A DNA stretch of 64,000 nucleotides from Ottowia oryzae. Its GTDB lineage: Bacteria; Pseudomonadota; Gammaproteobacteria; Burkholderiales; Burkholderiaceae_C. Numbering within the stretch: position 1 is the first letter of the stretch; each line of letters opens with the position of its first letter. The notes below the pieces were generated by a model. The model had not been told where the DNA came from. It saw only the letters and a list, made by a program, of their open reading frames with translations, and did no database searches. Positions 51,792 through 59,624 of this stretch are shown here, piece after piece. The stretch covers positions 744,001 through 808,000 of the forward strand of contig NZ_CP027666.1 in the NCBI RefSeq assembly GCF_003008535.1, in the 5' to 3' direction. The translations under genes were made by a program, and so were the position numbers.

Positions 51792-53437
51792 GCCCCCGCG
51801 CGGCCGCGCTGGCCGCCGGCGCGCTGCTGGGGCTGGGTGCGCTGATCGCGCCGCCCCTCAGCGCGCAGCCCACCAGCACCCCCACGCCGGGCACCACCCG
51901 TGCGCCCGCCGGCCTGCCTTCGCTGGGCGATGCGGGCGACATGACCACGCTGGAAGAGCGCAAGCTGGGTGACGCCATCGCAGGCGAGCTGTACCGCGAC
52001 CCCGATTACCTGGACGACCCCATCCTGGGCGAATACGTTGACGGCGTGTGGCGGCAGCTGCTGGCCGGCGCCAAGGCACGCGGCGAGCTGTCGCCCGAGT
52101 TGGAAGAGCGTTTCGCCTGGGTGGTGCTGATGGGGCGCGACCGCACCATCAACGCGTTTGCGCTGCCGGGCGGCTACTTCGGCCTGCACACCGGGCTGGT
52201 GGGCGCCGTGGCGTCGCGCGATGAGCTGGCTTCGGTGCTGGCGCACGAAATCTCGCACATCACGCAGCGCCACATCGCGCGCCTGATCGGCCAGCAAACC
52301 CGCCAGGCGCCGATGATGATGGCGGCCATGATTCTGGGCGCCATCGCCGCCACCAAGAACCCGCAGGCCGGCATGGCGCTGGCCGTGGGCGGGCAGGCGG
52401 CGGTGATCCAGCAGCAGCTGAACTTTTCGCGCGACATGGAGCGCGAGGCCGACCGCATTGGCTACGGCGTGCTGGGCCAGTCGGGCTTTGCGCCCAGCGG
52501 TTTCGTCAGCATGTTCGAGAAGCTGCAGGCCGCCTCGCGCATCAACGACAACGGCGACTGGCCCTACCTGCGCAGCCACCCGCTGACCACGCAGCGCATC
52601 GCCGACATGCAGCAGCGCCAGCAGGGGCAGGGCCGCGCCGCCACGCCTCCCACCGACTACGAAGCCCTGCTGCTGGCCGGGCGCGCCCGCGTGCTGGGCC
52701 GCCCCGGTGTGGACGTGCTGCGCGCCTGGGCGGCGGAGCCCGCGCAGCCTGGCTTTGACAGCCAGCCCCTGCCCAAACGCGCCGGTGCGCTGTACGCCGC
52801 CGCCATGGCGCAGGCGCAGCTGCGCGACCTGCCCAAGGCCCAGGCGCTGGCGGCCCAGCTGGCGCACGCCGTGGCGGGCGACGCGCGCGGGCTGCGGCAG
52901 GCGCGGCTGTTGCAGGCCGATTTGGCGCTGCAAGCGGGCCAGCCGGCCAAGGCGCTGGAATGGCTGCCTGCCAACGCTTCGGGCACCGCGAGCGGGGCGT
53001 TGACTGGCACGGGCACGGGCGATGCGCCCGCACCGCCCGCGTCCTCGCCCATCTCTGCCGCGCACGGACAGGCCGGGCGCGCCGCGCTGCTGATGCGCGC
53101 GCAGGCGCTGACGGCCACGCAGCGCGCGGGCGATGCTGTATCGGCGCTGCAGCCGTGGGTCAGCGACCACCCGCAGGATGCGGGGGCGTGGCAGGCGCTG
53201 TCAGCCGCCTACGGCTCGCAAGGGCAAACGCTGCGGGCGCTGCGCGCGCAGGGCGAGGTGGCGATGTCGCACATGGACTACGCGGGCGCGGTAGACCGCT
53301 GGCGCGCCGCGCAGGACTTTTCGCGCACGCAGATGGGCGGCGGCGATCTGATCGAAGCCAGCATCGTCGACACGCGCTTGCGCACCGCGCAGGCGGCCCT
53401 CAAGCAGCAGCGCGAGGATGAACTGAAGCGCCGCTGA
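51725..53437 (+). CDS. M48-family metalloprotease with TPR-like C-terminus (BepA-like)
   Basis: Up to 570 residues. An N-terminal signal (ALAAGALLGLGALIAPPLSA) precedes a periplasmic M48 protease with the zinc site LAHEISHITQRH (about 174-185) and the third ligand in EREADRIGYGVLG. The C-terminal half is helical with tetratricopeptide-like repeats (GALYAAAMAQAQLRDLPKA; GQTLRALRAQGEVAMSHMDY). BepA in E. coli degrades or helps fold outer-membrane proteins. The only usable starts lie inside the end of tfpZ (TTG at 51725) or are weaker internal codons, so the start is uncertain. Confidence 0.85.
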   Translation: MDRHPRPRDRQATGLPAARFVLSPRAAALAAGALLGLGALIAPPLSAQPTSTPTPGTTRAPAGLPSLGDAGDMTTLEERKLGDAIAGELYRDPDYLDDPILGEYVDGVWRQLLAGAKARGELSPELEERFAWVVLMGRDRTINAFALPGGYFGLHTGLVGAVASRDELASVLAHEISHITQRHIARLIGQQTRQAPMMMAAMILGAIAATKNPQAGMALAVGGQAAVIQQQLNFSRDMEREADRIGYGVLGQSGFAPSGFVSMFEKLQAASRINDNGDWPYLRSHPLTTQRIADMQQRQQGQGRAATPPTDYEALLLAGRARVLGRPGVDVLRAWAAEPAQPGFDSQPLPKRAGALYAAAMAQAQLRDLPKAQALAAQLAHAVAGDARGLRQARLLQADLALQAGQPAKALEWLPANASGTASGALTGTGTGDAPAPPASSPISAAHGQAGRAALLMRAQALTATQRAGDAVSALQPWVSDHPQDAGAWQALSAAYGSQGQTLRALRAQGEVAMSHMDYAGAVDRWRAAQDFSRTQMGGGDLIEASIVDTRLRTAQAALKQQREDELKRR

Positions 53438-53481
53438 CGCGCGGGTCTCCGGGCCGATCACCGGGCCGATCCCCGCGCCCG

Positions 53482-53518
53482 TAAAAAAGCCGCCTGGCAA
53501 AACCTTGCCCGGGCGGCT
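53482..53518 (-). terminator. Terminator on the minus strand
   Basis: On the minus strand AGCCGCC and GGCGGCT pair, followed by TTTTTTAC. It ends transcription from the holin-like gene. Confidence 0.7.
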
Positions 53519-53526
53519 CTATGAAT

Positions 53527-53580
53527 GAAATCAGGCGCTGGCGCCCGCTGCACCAGCGCTGACAGCTATCAAAAAGATAG
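53527..53580 (+). repeat. Dispersed hairpin repeat, copy 17
   Basis: AATCAGGCGCTGGCGCCCG, then CCAGCGCTGACAGCTATCAA and AAAGATAG. A near-consensus copy. Confidence 0.8.
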
Positions 53581-53606
53581 AAAAATGCCACGCACGCGGC
53601 GCGCGA

Positions 53607-53951
53607 TCAGGACTTTTCCAGCACGGCGTCGATCACCACGCCCAGCGCCGAATAGATCAGCGAACCCAGCAGCGCGGCCCCAAAGCCGTTGACCTGAAAG
53701 CCGCTGACCAAGCCCGAAGCGGCCCAGAACATCAGCGCGTTGATCACGAACAAAAACAAGCCCAGCGTGATCAGCGTGACCGGAATCGTCAGCACCACCA
53801 AGATCGGCCGCACCAGCATGTTCATCAAGCCGATGATCAGCGCGGCCACCATGGCGGTGCCAAAGCTGGCCACCGACACGCCGCCGTAGATGTAGGCCAC
53901 GCCCAGTAGCGCCGCTGCCGACAGCAGCCATTTCAAAATCAGTTTCAGCAT
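53607..53951 (-). CDS. Phage holin family membrane protein
   Basis: A 114-residue protein with about four membrane helices, of the PF04020-like holin family (LKLILKWLLSAAALLGVAYI; VAALIIGLMNMLVRPILVVL; VINALMFWAASGLVSGF). It is chromosomal and not part of a phage. Its role in the inner membrane is unknown. The ATG at 53951 gives the conserved length. Terminators lie on both sides, so it is transcribed alone. Confidence 0.85.
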   Translation of the reverse strand: MLKLILKWLLSAAALLGVAYIYGGVSVASFGTAMVAALIIGLMNMLVRPILVVLTIPVTLITLGLFLFVINALMFWAASGLVSGFQVNGFGAALLGSLIYSALGVVIDAVLEKS

Positions 53952-53999
53952 GTTCAGCTCCGCAAAAAGTCGGGGCGCCGTGCCCCGCCGTCCACCATT

Positions 54000-54029
54000 A
54001 AAAAAAGGCGCCAGCCGGTGGCCAGCGCC
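54000..54029 (-). terminator. Terminator after terC (minus strand)
   Basis: On the minus strand a GGCGC/GCGCC stem with an inner GCC/GGC pair is followed by seven T bases, between the terC stop and the holin-like start. Confidence 0.7.
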
Positions 54030-54060
54030 CTTCAGCGTCGGGGCATGGTAGCGGAAAGCC

Positions 54061-54771
54061 TTAGTCGGCGGTGTCGCCGCTGCGCGCCAAGGCCTTGCGG
54101 CGCGTGGCCAGCCAGGCGGTGCCCAGCACGGCCACGATACACACCGCCGCCAGGGCCCAGCGAAGGGCGGTCTGCGGCGCATCGCGCGTGCCGAACCAGC
54201 CGGACAGCACCGGTTCGTTCACGATCATCGATGCGGCTGTCCACGCCAGCACCGCCGCGCCGATGTAGATGATGGCGGGGAAGCGGTCCACCAGCTTGAG
54301 CACCATGGTCGAGCCAAACACGACGATGGGCACGCTGATCAGCAGGCCGATCACCACCAGGTCCATCGCGCCGTGCGCGGCACCGGCTACGCCCAGCACG
54401 TTGTCGATGCCCATCAGCGCGTCGGCGACGATGATGGTCTTCATCGCGCCCCAGAACGTGGTGGCCGCGGGCCCGTGGTCGCCGTCGTCACCGCCCTGGT
54501 CGGCGATCAGCTTGTAGGCAATCCACAGCAGGCCCAGGCCGCCCACCAGCATCAAACCGGGGATTTTGAGCAGCCAAACCACGACGAGCGTCATCAAGGT
54601 GCGCACGCCGATGGCGCCCACGGTGCCCCAGATGATGGCTTTCTTCTGCAGGTGCTTGGGCAGGTTGCGCGCGGCCAGGGCGATGACGATGGCGTTGTCG
54701 CCGGCCAGCACCAGGTCGATCAGGATGATGGCCATCAGCGCGGACCACCAGGCGGGGGACAGAAATTCCAT
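54061..54771 (-). CDS. TerC-family membrane protein (second copy, Alx-like)
   Basis: A 236-residue membrane protein (MEFLSPAWWSALMAIILIDL; LAGDNAIVIALAARNLPKHL; IVADALMGIDNVLGVAGA). Like the copy at 41734 it has the paired acidic membrane motifs of the TerC/Alx family, connected with manganese export. GGAG lies seven bases before the ATG at 54771. The 366-base leader contains a probable yybP-ykoY manganese riboswitch, so expression should rise with manganese. A terminator follows on the minus strand. Confidence 0.9.
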   Translation of the reverse strand: MEFLSPAWWSALMAIILIDLVLAGDNAIVIALAARNLPKHLQKKAIIWGTVGAIGVRTLMTLVVVWLLKIPGLMLVGGLGLLWIAYKLIADQGGDDGDHGPAATTFWGAMKTIIVADALMGIDNVLGVAGAAHGAMDLVVIGLLISVPIVVFGSTMVLKLVDRFPAIIYIGAAVLAWTAASMIVNEPVLSGWFGTRDAPQTALRWALAAVCIVAVLGTAWLATRRKALARSGDTAD

Positions 54772-54938
54772 GAATGTCTCCAGAGAAGGTGCGGCCACGC
54801 CCATTCTGGCGCAACCACGGGGCACCAGTCGACCAGGCGGCGCCCACCAGCGGTGCACTGCTGACACCGGCTGGCACCGCGCGGGCGGGCAGACATCGGG
54901 GAAACAGGCAAGACCAGCATTCGACCGCCCGGCCGGCT

Positions 54939-55126
54939 GGCAGGGCTTGTCGAAGGTCTTGCTCGGCGGCGGCCTGCGGCATGAAGCGCCAGACCACCGC
55001 CCGTCGGGCCGGAAACACAAGGGCAAAAAGCCCTGGCGTTTCGTATTGACGACCCGGCGACACCACCCCGGCGCGGCCCGCACGGCAAGGTGCGGCGGCC
55101 AAGGGGGCAGGGAGCTACTCCCCTTC
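54939..55126 (-). promoter_or_regulatory. Probable yybP-ykoY manganese riboswitch upstream of terC
   Basis: On the minus strand the leader begins AAGGGGAGTAGCTCCC, the hallmark 5' strand of the yybP-ykoY motif, continues with GTCGTCAATACG (compare the usual GTCATCATAC) and ends GAGCAAGACCTTCGACAAG (compare the usual GCAAGACCTTCGAC). The pieces are in the correct order and lie in the correct orientation for the terC gene about 170 bases downstream. The switch starts 12 bases after the end of the preceding gene, so its promoter is inside that gene or shared with it. Confidence 0.8.
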
Positions 55127-55137
55127 GGAACCGGTGA

Positions 55138-55692
55138 TTAGACCACTGGCGGGCGGTGGCTGGCAAGCGCCTCGCGCGCGGGCCGCGCCGCAGCGGGGCG
55201 CGCAACCGATGGCCGGGCAGCCGTGCTGGCCGATGCAGGTGCGGCGTGCGACGCGGTGCCGGGCGCGGGCACCGGCCCCACGCTGGCCACGTCGCGGGCG
55301 CGTTCGGCATAGCGCGTGAAGCGCCAGGCGGTCTGCGCCAGCGTGATGCGCTGCCACACGGCGCGCTTGGCAAAGGGGCCCATCGACAGCCAGTGGCGCA
55401 CTTCGTCCTCGGTGCGGCCGCAGCCTTTGCAGACCGCGTCGCCCTGGTTGGTGGAGCAGATGGCGATGCACGGCGTGTCGGGCGTGGTGTCGTACCAGGC
55501 CAGCCATGCGCTGCGGGCGTCGTCGCTCAGCGCGGCCACTTCCAGCGTCTGCCGCTGGGCGATGGCCATGCGCGCGTACACCTCGGCCAGCGCGGCCACC
55601 TCGGGCGCCAGCGCAGCGCCCGCCTGGCTGGGCGCGCGGGCGCGCCAGTGGTTGATGGCGGCTTCCAGGTCAACGATGTGCAAAACGTCCAT
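55138..55692 (-). CDS. DUF3717 and DUF1289 two-domain protein
   Basis: A 184-residue protein. The N-terminal half fits DUF3717 (IVDLEAAINHWRARAPSQ; EVYARMAIAQRQTLEV). The second half is DUF1289 with the cysteine cluster PCIAICSTNQGDAVCKGCGR and RTEDEVRHWLSMGPFAKR, which may bind metal or iron-sulfur. The final 50 residues are Ala/Pro-rich. No function is known for either domain. It lies immediately upstream of the riboswitch-controlled terC on the same strand. Confidence 0.8.
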   Translation of the reverse strand: MDVLHIVDLEAAINHWRARAPSQAGAALAPEVAALAEVYARMAIAQRQTLEVAALSDDARSAWLAWYDTTPDTPCIAICSTNQGDAVCKGCGRTEDEVRHWLSMGPFAKRAVWQRITLAQTAWRFTRYAERARDVASVGPVPAPGTASHAAPASASTAARPSVARPAAARPAREALASHRPPVV

Positions 55693-55834
55693 GCGCGGGC
55701 GATGATAAGGCGCGGGGCAATGCCCGCCCTGGGCGCGCGGTTGTCCCCTTGCGCCTGCCCGCCGAGCGTCGGAGGGCGTGGGGGCCGGGGCCGGCGGACG
55801 CGCCGGTGGCGGAACTTGTGGTGTATTTGAATAC

Positions 55835-55885
55835 TCTTGTTTTGATAGCTGTTTGCGCAGGTGGTACCTGCGCTGGAGGCCTGTT
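55835..55885 (-). repeat. Dispersed hairpin repeat, copy 18, carrying the DUF4230 start
   Basis: On the minus strand GCGCAGGT/ACCTGCGC form a perfect stem followed by AAACAGCTATCAAAACAAG. The GTG at 55861 lies inside it. Confidence 0.8.
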
Positions 55886-56673
55886 TGTCATCTAGAACTC
55901 CTGATTCCTTGCCGCGGCCGAATGCGCCGCCACAGGCCGTCTCGCCTGTCGCAACGGCCACCCCGGCGATCTCGCCGCGGTCGCCGCGTCGGCGCGTGGT
56001 GCTGGCGCTCAGCCTGCTCGCCAACGTGCTGCTGGCCGTCTGGCTGTGGCGAGCCCTGCCGCCCGCGCCTGCGCCTCTGCCCACTGCCGTGGGCGAAGCG
56101 GTGGTGCTGCGCACGCCCGGCGGGCGGCTGGAGGTGTCAGAGCTGCGGCAGACAGAGAGTTTTGAAGTCACCCGCGACCACGACGTGCTGGGCGTGCCCA
56201 TGGGCAGCACCTATTCGCGCGTGCGCGTGCCAGCGCACTACCGCTACCACGTGGATCTGGCGCCCGAATGGCGGGTGCGCGTGCTGCCCGATGGCGGCGT
56301 GCGCGTGATCGCACCGCGCGTGCGGCCCTCGCTGCCGGTGGCCATCGACACGGCGCAGCTGCAGACCGAGTCGCGCGGGCTGTGGTCGCTGTTCACCGGA
56401 CCGGCGCAGGTGAAGGCGCTTGAGAAGGGCATCACCGCCCAGCTGGGGCGCAAGGCCGCCACCGCGCCCCTGCTGGACCGCCAGCGCGAGGCCGCGCGCA
56501 AGACGGTGGCCGAGTTCGTCGCCAAATGGCTGATGACCCAGACCGCATGGCAGCCGCACGCAGGCCGCACGGTGCAGGTGCTGTTTGCCGACGAGCCGAT
56601 TGAGGCGCTCAACGCCGCCTGCGGCAGCCGCCCCGACTGCGCGGCGCAATGGTTGGGGGCGCAGGGCCTGTAG
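55861..56673 (+). CDS. DUF4230-domain membrane-anchored protein
   Basis: A 270-residue protein. An N-terminal helix (RRRVVLALSLLANVLLAVWL, about 44-65) is followed by a beta-rich DUF4230 domain (VVLRTPGGRLEVSELRQTES; YHVDLAPEWRVRVLPDG) and a helical end. The function is unknown. The start is questionable: the only codons before the helix are a GTG at 55861 inside a dispersed repeat and TTG codons at 55885 and 55909, and a stop at 55846 closes the frame. So the repeat probably provides the start and the first ten residues. Confidence 0.75.
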   Translation: MVPALEACLSSRTPDSLPRPNAPPQAVSPVATATPAISPRSPRRRVVLALSLLANVLLAVWLWRALPPAPAPLPTAVGEAVVLRTPGGRLEVSELRQTESFEVTRDHDVLGVPMGSTYSRVRVPAHYRYHVDLAPEWRVRVLPDGGVRVIAPRVRPSLPVAIDTAQLQTESRGLWSLFTGPAQVKALEKGITAQLGRKAATAPLLDRQREAARKTVAEFVAKWLMTQTAWQPHAGRTVQVLFADEPIEALNAACGSRPDCAAQWLGAQGL

Positions 56674-57057
56674 GCGCGGCGCCGCGGCCTGGCGGCCAAC
56701 GCAGGCGATCGACCGGCGCGTGGCGCGTGCGCTGGGCCGCCGACGCACGGCCTGTGCGGCGGCGGTGGTCGGTCGGGTGATGCGTGGCGTCTCGCACCGA
56801 AGCGGTCATCGGTCGGGCGCTGAAAAGGCCCGCAGCGGCCAGCCCGCCTGCGCCAAACACGCCGCTCCGTGCGCGGTCGGCGCGGCGCCTTGGGCTGTAC
56901 GCAACGCCAGGCCGGGCTGGGTCGGCCAATTGCTTGACGCGCATCAAACCTCGCGCCGGCGGGGCCGAATCAGCCCCGCGCCGGTCACGTGCAAGGCGTA
57001 GGATTTGAGCATCGGCGGCGCACGGTGCGCGGCCGAGTGACTGTTCAAGTACGACGC
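56674..57057. other. Intergenic region with hairpin and FNR-like site
   Basis: 384 bases without a gene. A strong GC hairpin (about 56951-56984, CCGGCGGGGC with GCCCCGCGCCGG) and an FNR-type box at 56934 lie in the half nearer the SLC13 gene. Confidence 0.5.
56934..56947. promoter_or_regulatory. FNR/ANR-like box
   Basis: TTGACGCGCATCAA matches TTGAT-N4-ATCAA with one change. It lies about 110 bases before the SLC13-type transporter start. Confidence 0.6.
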
Positions 57058-58575
57058 ATGACCTCTCCCCCCCAACCTGCGGCCGGCCCGGTATCGCCGC
57101 TCAATTCACCCCTGGAACCGGAATCCAACCGCAAGCTCGCCATGCTGTTGCTGGCGATCGTGCTCTACATCGGGGTCTTGCTGCTGCCCACGCCTGCGGG
57201 CCTCACCCCCGCCGGGCAGGTGGCGCTGGGCCTTTTGGTGCTGGTGGTCACGTTGTGGATCAGCGAATGCGTGTCGCCCGCCAACAGCGCGGTCATCCTC
57301 ACCGGCGCGGCCGTGCTGGGGCTGATGGGCAAGTCGCTGACGCCAGGCGCGCGCCCCATGAAATCCGCCGACGCGCTGGCTGCCATGCTGGGTGGCTTCT
57401 CTTCCACGGCGGTGTTGCTGGTGGCGGCGGCGCTGTTCCTGGCGGTGGCGCTCAAGCACACCGGGTTGGACCGGCGCGTGGCCTTGCTGGTGATGAGCCG
57501 CGTTGGCATTTCGCCCGCGCGGCTGACGCTGGGTGCGATGATCGTCGGCCTGGTGCTGGCGCTGTTCATCCCATCGGCCACGGCGCGCGTGGGCGCGGTG
57601 ATCCCGATCATGATCGGGATCACGGCCGCCCTGGGCCTGCCCATTAACAGCTCGCTGGGCGCCACGCTGATGATCGTCACGGCGCAGGCCTGCTCGATCT
57701 TCAACATGGGCTTCAAGACCGGCGCGGCGCAAAACCTGATCAGCCTGGACTTCATGCAAAAGGCGTTTGGCCGCACGGTGACCTGGAGCGAGTGGTTTCT
57801 GACGGCGCTGCCCTTCACCGCCAGCATGTCGGTGGTGCTGTTCCTGGCCTCGCTGTTCTTGCTGCGCCCGCAAGTGCCGCCCGCCGCAGAGGCCGAGGCC
57901 AAGCTGCGCGCGCAACTGGCCGAGCTGGGCCCGCTGTCGGGCGCTGAAAAGCGCCTGATCGCCGTGGCGGTGCTGCTGCTGGTGATGTGGTCGACCGAAG
58001 GCGTGCTGCACCCGTTTGACACCACTACCACCACGCAGATCGGCATTGCGCTGCTGCTGATGCCGCGCATCGGCGTGATGCACTGGTCGCAGGCTGAAAA
58101 GCTGGTGCCCTGGGGCACGGTGGTGCTGTTCGCGGCCTCGATCTCGCTGGGAACGCTGCTGTCCAAGACCGGCGCGGCCGGCTGGCTGGCGCAGCAAACG
58201 CTGGGGCAGATTGGCCTGTCCGCGCTGCCGGTGGTGATGGTGGTGGGCGCGCTGTCGCTGTTCAGCATCGTGCTGCACCTGGGCTTTGCCTCGGCCACCG
58301 GCCTGGCCAGCACGCTGATCCCGATCTTCATCGCCTTCGCGCAGACCCTGCCGGTGACCAAAGAGACCGCCTTCGGCATCGTGATGATCCAGAGCTTCGT
58401 GGTCTCGTTCGGCTTCATCCTGCCTACCAACGCGCCGCAGAACATGCTGTGCTACGCCACGGGCGCCATCCGCACGAAGGAATTCGCCAAGATCGGCCTG
58501 GTGGTCACGGTGGCCGGGCTGCTGCTGATCATGCTGCTGTCGGCCACGGTGTGGCCCATGATGGGGGTGCTCTGA
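57058..58575 (+). CDS. SLC13/DASS-family anion symporter
   Basis: A 505-residue carrier with about 12 helices of the divalent anion:sodium symporter group (IVLYIGVLLLPTPAGLTPAG; WISECVSPANSAVILTGAAV). The two signature loops are PSATARVGAVIPI and LPTNAPQNMLCYATG. Canonical carriers have SNT at the first loop, here SAT, and the second is TNAPQN. So sodium coordination may differ. Substrates of the family are C4-dicarboxylates, citrate or sulfate. The adjacent 2-ketoacid dehydrogenase suggests a hydroxy- or dicarboxylic acid. The ATG at 57058 gives a normal N-terminus; an FNR-type box lies upstream. Confidence 0.85.
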   Translation: MTSPPQPAAGPVSPLNSPLEPESNRKLAMLLLAIVLYIGVLLLPTPAGLTPAGQVALGLLVLVVTLWISECVSPANSAVILTGAAVLGLMGKSLTPGARPMKSADALAAMLGGFSSTAVLLVAAALFLAVALKHTGLDRRVALLVMSRVGISPARLTLGAMIVGLVLALFIPSATARVGAVIPIMIGITAALGLPINSSLGATLMIVTAQACSIFNMGFKTGAAQNLISLDFMQKAFGRTVTWSEWFLTALPFTASMSVVLFLASLFLLRPQVPPAAEAEAKLRAQLAELGPLSGAEKRLIAVAVLLLVMWSTEGVLHPFDTTTTTQIGIALLLMPRIGVMHWSQAEKLVPWGTVVLFAASISLGTLLSKTGAAGWLAQQTLGQIGLSALPVVMVVGALSLFSIVLHLGFASATGLASTLIPIFIAFAQTLPVTKETAFGIVMIQSFVVSFGFILPTNAPQNMLCYATGAIRTKEFAKIGLVVTVAGLLLIMLLSATVWPMMGVL

Positions 58576-58576
58576 C

Positions 58577-59536
58577 ATGGGCGCGCGCATCGGGGTAATT
58601 GGTGCGGGCCAGGTGGGCGCCGCGGCGGCCTACCTGCTGTCGGGCACCGCGGGCGTCAGCGATGTGGTGCTGGTGGATGTGAACACGGCCCGCGCGGCTG
58701 GCGAGGCCGCCGACATCGGCCACGCCGCCGCCTTCGGCAACGCGGCGCGCGTCAGCGAAGGCGGCTATGCCGATCTGGCTGGCGCCAGCGTGGTGGTGAT
58801 CACCGCAGGTGCCAGCCTGCAGCCGGGCCAGACGCGCCTGCAACTCGTGCAGAAGAACCTGGGCATTGCCGACAACGTGGTCGAGCAGGTGCTGCGCGCG
58901 GCGCCCGACACGGTGCTGCTGTTTGCCACCAACCCGGTCGACGTGATGCCCGCGCTGGCCGTGTTGCGCTGGGGCGTGCCCGCCAGCCGCGCCATTGGCA
59001 CCGGTTGCATGCTCGACTCCACCCGCTTTCGCGACCGCCTGGCCCATCACCTGAAGGTGGCGCCCGGCGCGGTGCATGCGTACGTCTATGGCGAGCATGG
59101 CGATTCGCAAGTGCTGCACTGGAGCAGCGCCGTGGCAGGAGGGGTGCCCATCCTGTCGTTTGCCGAGCAGCTGGGCCGGCCGATCGACGCTGCCCTGCAG
59201 CAAACCATGGCCGAGGATGTGCGCGACGCGGCCTACCGCATCAAGGCGGGCAAGGGCGTCTCCAACTTCGGCATCGGCGGCTGCATCGCACGCCTGGTGC
59301 ACGCCCTGGTGGCCGACGAGCAGGGCGTGTTCCCCGTGTCCACCTTCATGCCCGAGGTGCTGGGCGTGCGCGACACCTGCGTCTCGCTGCCCCACGTGCT
59401 GGGCGCGGGCGGCGCATCGCACGCTTTCATGCCGCCGCTGTCGGCAACCGAGGGCGAGGCGCTGGCCGCCAGCGCTGCCGTCGTCGCCACCACCCTCCGC
59501 GAGGGCATGGCTGCGCTGCCGCCGCGCACCGCCTGA
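58577..59536 (+). CDS. Lactate/malate dehydrogenase family protein
   Basis: A 319-residue NAD-dependent 2-ketoacid dehydrogenase. Visible features are the Rossmann motif IGVIGAGQVGAAAAYLL, catalytic Arg in QTRLQLVQKN, Asn in ATNPVDVMPA, Asp/Arg in MLDSTRFRDRL, and the catalytic His in YGEHGDSQVLHWS. The substrate-discrimination position (Gln in lactate, Arg in malate enzymes) is Leu in the AGASLQPGQTR loop, so neither specificity can be assumed. It starts two bases after the transporter stop and is surely co-transcribed. Lactate dehydrogenase is a common annotation, but the pairing with a DASS carrier hints at another 2-hydroxy acid. Confidence 0.87.
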   Translation: MGARIGVIGAGQVGAAAAYLLSGTAGVSDVVLVDVNTARAAGEAADIGHAAAFGNAARVSEGGYADLAGASVVVITAGASLQPGQTRLQLVQKNLGIADNVVEQVLRAAPDTVLLFATNPVDVMPALAVLRWGVPASRAIGTGCMLDSTRFRDRLAHHLKVAPGAVHAYVYGEHGDSQVLHWSSAVAGGVPILSFAEQLGRPIDAALQQTMAEDVRDAAYRIKAGKGVSNFGIGGCIARLVHALVADEQGVFPVSTFMPEVLGVRDTCVSLPHVLGAGGASHAFMPPLSATEGEALAASAAVVATTLREGMAALPPRTA

Positions 59537-59548
59537 AGCGCGCCCATG

Positions 59549-59575
59549 AAAAAGGCCTGCGCGTGGCAGGCCTTC
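59549..59575 (-). terminator. Terminator after gap (minus strand)
   Basis: AAGGCCTGC and GCAGGCCTT pair; on the minus strand TTTTTC follows. The stem could also act on the plus-strand dehydrogenase transcript. Confidence 0.75.
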
Positions 59576-59624
59576 GGTGTGGCAGCGCGGGGCACGTCAG
59601 GCGCCCGGCCGCACGCTCAGCGCT

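Noticed and set aside
53607..53951. Prophage signal from the holin-family name
   Set aside because: The family is a common chromosomal membrane protein, and no phage genes are nearby.
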